From Janthinobacterium sp. (lineage in GTDB: Bacteria; Pseudomonadota; Gammaproteobacteria; Burkholderiales; Burkholderiaceae_D), in the NCBI GenBank assembly GCA_025356595.1, contig JANXSQ010000357.1, positions 1 to 49,911 on the forward strand: 49,911 nucleotides of DNA, written 5' to 3'. A model generated the notes under the pieces. That model did not search any database. It was given only the letters and a program-made list of their open reading frames with translations, and was not told the DNA's origin. Every line of letters starts with the position of its first letter. Positions within the stretch are counted from its first letter, which is position 1. A program made the position numbers and the translations under genes. Positions 44,068-49,911 of the stretch are shown here, piece by piece.

Positions 44068-44781
44068 ATGAAGCGTATCGCTTTTCTGACTATCGCCCTG
44101 GCAGCAGCGAGTCTGTCCCACGCGGCCGAAATCTACAACAATGGTCCAGTCGTCAATAGTAGTGGCCGCTCCGTGATCGGCCCCGAGTACACCACCTACG
44201 GCTACGGGATGAACACCGCCGGCGACTTGGCCGTCGCCGATGATTTCAACATCGCCGAAGGCTCGCGCTGGAACGTGAGCAGCATCGACTTTTTCGGCTA
44301 CCAAACCGGCGCCGGAAAATTCTCTTTCCAGGAAGCCAGTTGGAGCATCGTTTCGGGCCACGTCAATTCGGACATCGTCCTCGCCTCCGGCACCACCACC
44401 CTGACCAATGGGGGCCTGGAGGGGTATCGAGTTAGCGCCGGCGCCCTGAACGGGCAGACGCGCGGCATCTATCGCGCCCAGGCCGACATCGCCGACGTCA
44501 CGCTCGACGCCGGCCATTACTTCCTGCGCTGGAGCCTGACCGGTTCCGGCACATCCGGCCCGTGGCAGCCGCCGGTCAGCGGCATCAGCGCCGGCAACGC
44601 CGCCCAATGGGACGCCGATCTCGGCTTCCTGAAACTGGTCGATAGCGGCGGCGGCACGGTCGAACTGCCGTTCGCGCTGCACGGCAGCGTCAGCGCCGTG
44701 CCTGAGCCGGAAACCTACGGCATGTTGCTGGCCGGCCTGGCCATGGTGGGCGCCCTGGCGCGCCGCCGCAAGCAAGCGTAA
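44068..44781 (+). CDS. PEP-CTERM sorting-domain protein
   Basis: A 237-residue exported protein. It has a signal peptide (cleavage near SHA/AEIYNNG) and a textbook C-terminal tag: VPEPETYGMLLAGLA, hydrophobic helix, then RRRK. Exosortase cuts at the PEP motif and the protein is sent to the surface or EPS matrix. The body is Gly/Ser/Thr-rich with no Cys and no recognised catalytic domain. ATG 44068 follows GGAG with a five-base gap. It is the only PEP-CTERM substrate in the window and is remote from prsK/prsR. An AT-rich region precedes it. Confidence 0.92.
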   Translation: MKRIAFLTIALAAASLSHAAEIYNNGPVVNSSGRSVIGPEYTTYGYGMNTAGDLAVADDFNIAEGSRWNVSSIDFFGYQTGAGKFSFQEASWSIVSGHVNSDIVLASGTTTLTNGGLEGYRVSAGALNGQTRGIYRAQADIADVTLDAGHYFLRWSLTGSGTSGPWQPPVSGISAGNAAQWDADLGFLKLVDSGGGTVELPFALHGSVSAVPEPETYGMLLAGLAMVGALARRRKQA

Positions 44782-44790
44782 CGCCTCCCG

Positions 44791-44818
44791 GCGCCGGCCG
44801 CAAAATGGCCGGCGCTTT
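44791..44818 (+). terminator. Intrinsic terminator after the PEP-CTERM gene
   Basis: GCGCCGGCC (44791-44799) and GGCCGGCGC (44807-44815) form a perfect nine-base stem with a seven-base loop, followed by TTT. The T-run is short. Confidence 0.65.
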
Positions 44819-44871
44819 CACCATGCGGCGCGCCGTCGCCCCCCCATTGCGCGGGTGCGCCCCGGCCGTCC

Positions 44872-45669
44872 CTAACCCTCATCCCATTTCGCCAGCAAGT
44901 GCGCCAATTCGCCGCTCTTGCTCAGTTGCGCCAGCGCCGCGGCCACTCGGTTGACCGTGTCGGCGCTCAGCGTTTTCGACAACACGAGATAGAGTTTTTG
45001 CGAATCCATACTGGTGGGCAGTATTTTGACCTTGCCAAGTACGCCAGCCTTGCGTATCTCGGCCTTGATGCCGGGCGAGCGATGGTAGTAAAACCGCCCC
45101 CTGCCGGCGAGCAGCTTCTGGAAGTTCAGCGTCGAGGTGTTGGCGCCCGAATCGACCAGCAAGCCGCCGATTTCATTGAGGCGTTTGCTGCCGCCGAAAC
45201 CGTGGATGGCCAGGATGACGCCCTCGTCGCCGAGCTTGCGCACATCGTTCCAGTTGCCGATGCGGATGGTGTCGTCCGCCCGCACCGTCAGGAAGTAATT
45301 CACGGCGAACAGCGGTGGTTCGACGTAGACAAACCCGGCTTCGCGCTGCGGCGTGCGGATGAAGCCGCAGGCCGCGTCGAGATCGCCGGCGGCGATCCCG
45401 GCCTCGACCCGTATCAAGGGTTGCATGGTCTGGTCGCCGACAAATTTCAGGCCCGGGTCCATCCGTTCGACGGCGCGCATGATGTCGATGCACAAACCGA
45501 TGACGTGGCGCGCGCCGGCGCGCTGGACGGCGATGAACTTCGGCTCCGTCGCCTCTTGCGCGGCCGTGCGTAGCAACTCCACGGCGGCGGACGGCGCGGC
45601 GCAGCACAGCGCCAGGCACCAGCCGGCCAGGCGCCGCCCTGCGCTTGCTGGAAAGTTGAACGACGCCAT
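44872..45669 (-). CDS. Periplasmic binding protein (SBP_bac_3-like)
   Basis: A 265-residue protein with a signal peptide (LAGWCLALCCAAPSAA). It shows the bilobal binding-protein pattern: GLCIDIMRAVERMDPGLKF, AGDLDAACGFIRTPQREAGF and, near the end, DTVNRVAAALAQLSKSGELAHLLAKW. ATG 45669 with GAGGAGCG upstream is preferred; ATG 45699 is an alternative with an AGGA site. No transporter genes accompany it. Similar orphan proteins in this lineage are of unknown ligand. Confidence 0.75.
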   Translation of the reverse strand: MASFNFPASAGRRLAGWCLALCCAAPSAAVELLRTAAQEATEPKFIAVQRAGARHVIGLCIDIMRAVERMDPGLKFVGDQTMQPLIRVEAGIAAGDLDAACGFIRTPQREAGFVYVEPPLFAVNYFLTVRADDTIRIGNWNDVRKLGDEGVILAIHGFGGSKRLNEIGGLLVDSGANTSTLNFQKLLAGRGRFYYHRSPGIKAEIRKAGVLGKVKILPTSMDSQKLYLVLSKTLSADTVNRVAAALAQLSKSGELAHLLAKWDEG

Positions 45670-45761
45670 GAGCGACGCTCCTCGCGAAGAGCCCATCATA
45701 GTCTTGATCCTGCGCAAGGCATAGGTCCTTGACGCGTCAGCGCGGCCGCGCGGTGCCGCAT

Positions 45762-46679
45762 TCAGCCACCACTCAGCGTCGGATAGTCGCGCGCGCTCAG
45801 GCGGAAACCGGCCGCGTCCGACCTCAGGCGCGCCCGCGCCCCCACCGGCAGCGTGACGCGGCGGCTGATGTGGCCGAACTCCAGGCCCGTCAGCACCGGA
45901 ACCGGCAGGCGCGCGCGCACATAGGCGAGCATGGCGTCGAAGTCGTAGCCATTGTCCTGCGGACTCAGGCGGTAGTTCGAGAAATCGCCCAGCAGCACGG
46001 CTTTTTGCCGGCCGACGACGCCGGCGTGCAGCAATTGCAGCAACATGCGTTCGACCCGGTAGGGATGTTCGTTGACGTCCTCGACGAAGAGGATGCCGCC
46101 GTCGATTTCCGGGAAGTACGGCGTGCCGAGCAGATGCACCAGCATCGCCAGGTTGCCGCCCCACAGCGTGCCGCTGACATCGACGTGCGGGTTGTCCGCC
46201 GCGGCGGCGGCCACGCTGTGCTCCGGTCCGGCCAGGCAATCCCACAGTTGCTGCTGCGTGAAGGCGACCGGCTCGTCGCGGATGAAGTCGTCGCAAAACA
46301 TCGGCCCGGCGAAGCTGGCGCGGCCGGTCTGCGCCAGCAGACCCATGTGGAAGGCGGTGAAGTCGCTGTAACCGACGAAGAGCTTGCCGCTGGCGGCCAT
46401 GGCCGCGAAGTCGATCTCGGGCAAGATGCGGCTGATGCCGTAACTGCCGCGCAGCGCCATCACCACCTGCACGGCGGGATCGGCGGCCGCCGCGTTGAGC
46501 TGCTCCAGACGGCCGGCGTCGCTGCCGCCGAAGCGCTGGAAGATTTTATCCGGATCGTAATAGTTGTGGACGGTGCAACCCTGTTCCTGCAGGCGGGCGA
46601 CGCCGCGCCGCACCGCCGCGTCGTCCAACGCGTTTCCGCCCGGGGCGACGATGGCAATGCCGATGGTAGGTGTAGTCAA
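45762..46679 (-). CDS. ldcA: LD-carboxypeptidase (peptidase S66)
   Basis: A 305-residue S66 serine peptidase that trims the terminal D-Ala from murein tetrapeptides during peptidoglycan recycling. The nucleophile is S79 in ALRGSYG; the Glu and His of the triad fit VEDVNE and FGHISRR. There is no signal peptide, consistent with the cytoplasmic enzyme. It is the last gene of a minus-strand run with two alpha/beta hydrolases (21-base gap). Confidence 0.92.
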   Translation of the reverse strand: MTTPTIGIAIVAPGGNALDDAAVRRGVARLQEQGCTVHNYYDPDKIFQRFGGSDAGRLEQLNAAAADPAVQVVMALRGSYGISRILPEIDFAAMAASGKLFVGYSDFTAFHMGLLAQTGRASFAGPMFCDDFIRDEPVAFTQQQLWDCLAGPEHSVAAAAADNPHVDVSGTLWGGNLAMLVHLLGTPYFPEIDGGILFVEDVNEHPYRVERMLLQLLHAGVVGRQKAVLLGDFSNYRLSPQDNGYDFDAMLAYVRARLPVPVLTGLEFGHISRRVTLPVGARARLRSDAAGFRLSARDYPTLSGG

Positions 46680-46700
46680 GAATTCTCGATTAAGCGTGGG

Positions 46701-47654
46701 TTAGGGGAAGCGGCCGCCGCCGTCCAGGTGCGCTTGCGTCACGCCGAGACGGCCGGCCTGCGCCGCCATATTACCGTGCAGATGCACATCGATCAAGGCG
46801 AGCAGGCGCTCGATCAGCTGCGGCGGCAAATCGTGGCCCATGCCTTCGATGACGTGCAGCGTGGCGTTCGGAATCGCCCGCGCCGTGTCGATGCCGCAGG
46901 CGACCGGCACCAGCGGATCGGCGGCGCCATGGATCACCAGCGCCGGGCAGCGTATCGTCGCCAGCAAATCGCTGCGGTCTGCCGCCGCCGCCACCGCCAC
47001 CATCTGGCGCGCGGCGCCGGCGCGGTTGCCGTTGCGCTGCAGCGAGATCTCCATCATGCGGCGCAACTGTTTCTCCGGCGTCGGATAACAGGGGCTGGCG
47101 ATGGCGCGGAAGGTCTGCATCATGTGGCTGATCAACTGGCCGCGGTCGCTGCCTTTTTTGGGGCGCCGCAGCAGCGCCTGGCGCGCCGCCCGCGTCGGCC
47201 CCGGCAGGGAGCGCCGGCCGCTGCTCGACATGATCGAGGTCAGGGAGCGCACGCGCAGCGGCGCCCGCGCCGCCATGATTTGCGCGATCATCCCGCCCAT
47301 CGAGGCGCCCACCACGTGGACCGGGCCGAGGCGCAGCGCCGCCAGCAGGGCCAGCGCGTCCTCGGCCATGTCGTGCAGGGTGTACGGCGGCTTCAGCGGC
47401 CAGCCCAGCGCGTGCTTGACGAAGGCCAGCGGCAGGTTCGGCGTGCCGAGGTGATCCATGCTGCTCGACAGGCCGCAGTCGCGGTTGTCGAAGCGGATCA
47501 CGTAATACCCCATCTCGACCAGGCCCTCGACGAGGTCGGGCGGCCACGAGGTCAGCGGCGTGCCCAGGCCCATCACCAGCAGGACCGGCGGCGCGGCGGG
47601 GTCGCCATGGGTTTCATAGGCGAGCGTGAGATTGTTTGCGAGAATGGTAGCCAC
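46701..47654 (-). CDS. Alpha/beta hydrolase
   Basis: A 317-residue alpha/beta-hydrolase fold protein. The oxyanion strand is LLVMGLGTPLTSW, the nucleophile elbow is GASMGG, the acid is in IHGAADPLVP and the His in EGMGHDLPP. FDNRDCGLSS is shared with the esterase/DHHA-like subfamily. GTG 47654 has AAGG upstream; TTG 47672 would overlap the preceding stop by four bases but lacks a ribosome site. The substrate is unknown. Confidence 0.82.
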   Translation of the reverse strand: MATILANNLTLAYETHGDPAAPPVLLVMGLGTPLTSWPPDLVEGLVEMGYYVIRFDNRDCGLSSSMDHLGTPNLPLAFVKHALGWPLKPPYTLHDMAEDALALLAALRLGPVHVVGASMGGMIAQIMAARAPLRVRSLTSIMSSSGRRSLPGPTRAARQALLRRPKKGSDRGQLISHMMQTFRAIASPCYPTPEKQLRRMMEISLQRNGNRAGAARQMVAVAAAADRSDLLATIRCPALVIHGAADPLVPVACGIDTARAIPNATLHVIEGMGHDLPPQLIERLLALIDVHLHGNMAAQAGRLGVTQAHLDGGGRFP

Positions 47655-47668
47655 GGTATCGCCTTCAC

Positions 47669-48484
47669 TCAATACAAGCCAAACAGGGAGGCGAAGCCCG
47701 GCGCGCGGCGCGGGTCGCGGAACAGGAGTTTCTTGACGCCGCGGTGCCCGGCGTGGTCGAAGCGGCGCCAGCGCCCCTCCGGCTGGGCCAGGCGGTCGGC
47801 GATCGCGTACAGCGCCATCGGGTTGGCGCCCATGCCCATGTGGCTGGCGTGCACCTCAATGTTTTCCGACGACTCGCCCTCCTCCTCCTGGCTGCACTGC
47901 CAGGCGACGACGCCGTCGGAGCGGCTGAAAATCGACGTCGTCGGCACGCCGGGACGCAGCTTCAGGGCCGCATAGCGGGCCGCGTCGATTTCACGGTCGC
48001 CGGAAATGAGTTGATACAGGCGCCAGGCGTTGGTCGCCTCCGGTCCGCCGGAAAACGGCGCGCCCAGCGTGACGACGACGCGCACCTCCTCGGGCAGCAT
48101 CTTGGCGATTTCGCGCGCGTAGACGCCGCCCAAGCTCCAGCCGACCAGGCTGACGCGCTGGCCGTGCTCGGCGCGCAACTGGCGCACGCGCGCCACGCAG
48201 GCCTCCAGCACGCCGGGGCGCGCGCCCAGATTCAAACCCTGTTCCCAGGCGTGGGCGCGGTAGCCCCGCGCGGTGAGGAAACGACGGATGACGATGGTGC
48301 TCAGGTCGCCGGCGGCGAGGCCGGGCAGCACCAGCACGGGATGGCCATCGCCGCGCGGCGCCAGGCGCAGCAGGGGCAAGGCCGCCAGCGCGGCGGCCAG
48401 TTCCAGCGGCGCGCGCAATTCCAGCGCCATCCGGAGCATGCCGGGCGCTGCAGCTGAAGGCTTGGGTCGGGTGTGAAGCGGCAC
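47669..48484 (-). CDS. Alpha/beta hydrolase (lipase-like)
   Basis: A 271-residue protein with VLVLPGLAAGD (oxyanion region) and the nucleophile elbow GWSLGG. SDGVVAW probably holds the acid and EVHASHMGM the His. The pattern resembles PGAP1/triacylglycerol-lipase-like hydrolases that pair with a wax-ester or phospholipid function, but this is not certain. GTG 48484 has an excellent AAGGAGAT site. First gene of the hydrolase-hydrolase-ldcA run. Confidence 0.78.
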   Translation of the reverse strand: MPLHTRPKPSAAAPGMLRMALELRAPLELAAALAALPLLRLAPRGDGHPVLVLPGLAAGDLSTIVIRRFLTARGYRAHAWEQGLNLGARPGVLEACVARVRQLRAEHGQRVSLVGWSLGGVYAREIAKMLPEEVRVVVTLGAPFSGGPEATNAWRLYQLISGDREIDAARYAALKLRPGVPTTSIFSRSDGVVAWQCSQEEEGESSENIEVHASHMGMGANPMALYAIADRLAQPEGRWRRFDHAGHRGVKKLLFRDPRRAPGFASLFGLY

Positions 48485-48589
48485 TCTGATCTCCTTGCGG
48501 TTGCGTGATCAGCATACCATTTTTTGCGCCCGCGCCGGGCCCGCGCGCCGGCTCGCGTTGCGCGGGCGCCCGGCGCGGCGGCGGCGCGC

Positions 48590-49744
48590 TTAGCGCACCA
48601 GGCGCGGCAGGCTCTGCGCCAGGTCGGCCCAGGCTTGTGGCTGCGGCGTGGCGCGGGCCCGCACACCGAAGAAGGTGACGGCCAGGTCGCCGTTCTTGTC
48701 GAAGAATTCGACCGAGGTGACGCCGCCGCGCTTGACCACCCAGCCGCTGCCCAGCGCGCTTTCGCGCAGGTGCAGATTGAAGTTCGGGTCGAGCACGTTG
48801 TACCAGTCGCCGGCGGCGCCGGTCTTGACGATCTTGCCGCTGAAGATTTGCGTCACCGCCTCGTTGCCGACGAAGGCCATGATGGCCACCTGCTGCGCGG
48901 CGGCGCCCTCCAGCAAGCTGCGCAGGGCCGCCGGCGCGATGCGTTCGGCCGCGCCGGCCGGCGCCAGGCGCAGCGCTTGTTCGCGCGAGAGCTGGAATTC
49001 GCCGAGGATCTGCTTGAACTCATGCACGTCGCCCATCTCCTTCCAGGCCGACTGGAACTCCTTGACGTCGACGCCGGCATCCGGCTTCTTCGCCGCTTTC
49101 GGCGCCGCCTTGACGATCGTCAAGGGCGCGTCCTGCTCATCCAGGCGGAACTCGGCCACCAGCTTGTCGAAGACGGCGACGCCGGCCTCGCTGCGCAGGA
49201 AAATCTTGTGCGCCGAAGTGCCGCTGGCGTTGAAAAACTGCAGGCTGCGGGCGATCTTGCCATCGCGCCCGGGCTGGACGACGGCGAAGGCGTGCTTCCA
49301 GTTGCTGAAGTTGAAGCGCAGGTCGATCTCGCCGCCCAGGTAGCCGCCGGCGATGTTGCGCATGCGCGCGGCGCGCTCGCTGTCCTCATTGGCGCCGGCG
49401 CTGGCCTCGCCATCCTTTTCCTTGAGCTTGCTGGCCACGCCGGTGCGGTCGATGACGCCGCTTTCGTTGCGGGTGGTGGCCAGCACCGTGCCCAGGTCCA
49501 GGGCGCGGCGCATGATTTCGCGCGGCGCGTCGGCGTCGCTCTTCAGGCGCGTGACGCCCTGGCCCACGTTGGTGGCCAGCAGTTCGGCTTCGGAGGCGCC
49601 GAGGGCGCGCGCGGCGTCGCGGATGTGCAGTTTCGGCTGTTCGGCGCGCAGGCCGGCCCAGCGTTCGGCCAGCGGGGCCGGGGCGGCGTGGACGTGCGCG
49701 AGCATCAGGCTGGCGAGTAAAGCGAGGACGAGTCTGGAGAGCAT
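48590..49744 (-). CDS. HemS/HmuS-like heme protein with signal peptide
   Basis: A 384-residue protein with two tandem HemS/ChuX-type repeats (ERWAGLRAEQPKLHIRDAA, IDLRFNFSNWKHAF, SLQFFNASG-x-x-AHKIF; then FQSAWKEMGDVHEF, NFNLHLRE, VEFFD). HemS proteins bind or degrade heme in the cytoplasm. This one begins with a clear Sec signal (MLSRLVLALLASLMLA, cleavage AHA/AP), implying a periplasmic location. The ATG at 49744 has AGGA nine bases upstream, so the signal is not an artefact of start choice. A group II intron ends about 28 bases before the start. Confidence 0.82.
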   Translation of the reverse strand: MLSRLVLALLASLMLAHVHAAPAPLAERWAGLRAEQPKLHIRDAARALGASEAELLATNVGQGVTRLKSDADAPREIMRRALDLGTVLATTRNESGVIDRTGVASKLKEKDGEASAGANEDSERAARMRNIAGGYLGGEIDLRFNFSNWKHAFAVVQPGRDGKIARSLQFFNASGTSAHKIFLRSEAGVAVFDKLVAEFRLDEQDAPLTIVKAAPKAAKKPDAGVDVKEFQSAWKEMGDVHEFKQILGEFQLSREQALRLAPAGAAERIAPAALRSLLEGAAAQQVAIMAFVGNEAVTQIFSGKIVKTGAAGDWYNVLDPNFNLHLRESALGSGWVVKRGGVTSVEFFDKNGDLAVTFFGVRARATPQPQAWADLAQSLPRLVR

Positions 49745-49772
49745 ATCGGGGTTTCCTGGAATATGAGTGAGG

Positions 49773-49911
49773 ATCGAGTAGGGAACGGAGTTACCCCCGT
49801 CGCCCTCTCACACCACCGTACGTGCGGTTCCGCATACGGCGGTTCATTTAACAAACTGGAAGCGCTGCTGAGTATCTAACAGCGAAACCAACCCAAGTGC
49901 ATCGAAGGCTC
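49773..49911 (-). mobile_element. Group II intron, 3' end (domains V and VI)
   Basis: Read on the minus strand, positions 49845 down to about 49801 give a domain V-like hairpin: ACCGCCGT, TGCGG-AA-CCGCA, then ACGGTGGT. A domain VI-like stem and the usual 3' terminus CTACTCGAT follow, ending at 49773. The bulk of the intron, including any reverse transcriptase, lies beyond the window edge. The 3' exon starts at 49772, just upstream of the HemS-like gene. Confidence 0.75.

Noticed and set aside
45729-47975. 748-residue open frame on the plus strand
   Set aside because: Antisense to ldcA and two hydrolases with clear catalytic motifs; composition is His/Arg/Gln/Ala-rich, the usual antisense shadow in high-GC DNA.
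48516-48589. Very GC-rich hairpin after the HemS-like gene as a terminator
   Set aside because: Stem potential is high but the transcript side is followed by an A-run, not a T-run.
1-49911. CRISPR arrays, tRNA and rRNA genes
   Set aside because: No regularly spaced direct repeats and no recognisable tRNA (CCA end, T-loop GGTTCGA with cloverleaf) or rRNA segment was seen; a covariance-model scan would be decisive.

Overview
This is high-GC, gene-dense DNA that I read as a betaproteobacterium of the Oxalobacteraceae (Massilia / Duganella / Janthinobacterium type). The reasons are the PEP-CTERM/exosortase regulators PrsK, PrsR and PrsT, an XrtA-type exopolysaccharide (EPS) set, PrkA-YeaH-SpoVR, and betaproteobacterial-looking NAD, ABC-F and heme genes. 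Family calls rest on motif recognition by eye; no database search was run.

Layout. 1-1410: 3' part of a GGDEF-EAL-receiver gene. 1480-4464: a 5'-nucleotidase lipoprotein behind a clear Pho box, then a Sel1-repeat lipoprotein. 4481-6428 (minus): methanethiol-oxidase/selenium-binding protein plus an SCO copper protein, behind an FNR/Anr-like site. 6710-11259: the stress triad prkA-yeaH-spoVR. 11597-17570: prsT, a large Wzy-like polymerase and a trypsin-like protease, all joined by 4-base stop/start overlaps. 17767-20184: EPS chain-length determinant and tyrosine autokinase. 20182-20519: two abutting MITE-like long palindromes. 20555-22971: glycosyltransferase (minus), then a lone acyl carrier protein and a TPR protein. 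22983-27143 (minus): sugar transferase, prsK and prsR, the sugar transferase being internally deleted and apparently carrying an inverted segment.

From 27357 the theme is metabolism: nadB; the ribosomal oxygenase roxA (minus); hcnABC, hydrogen cyanide synthase; a minus-strand ethanolamine operon (permease, TorF-type porin, eutB, eutC) with a divergent AraC regulator; a periplasmic binding protein; nadA-nadC; the ABC-F ATPase ybiT; one PEP-CTERM protein; a second binding protein; and an operon of two alpha/beta hydrolases and an LD-carboxypeptidase. The window closes with a HemS/HmuS-like heme protein that carries a Sec signal peptide, and the 3' end (domains V-VI) of a group II intron inserted about 28 bases upstream of its start.

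How it fits together: PrsK/PrsR should control the EPS/PEP-CTERM genes, but no exosortase, EPS export porin or full glycosyltransferase set is present here, so the EPS locus is split or degraded. The palindromic elements and the scrambled sugar transferase point to rearrangement. The cyanide and ethanolamine modules look like accessory metabolism placed between nadB and nadCA.
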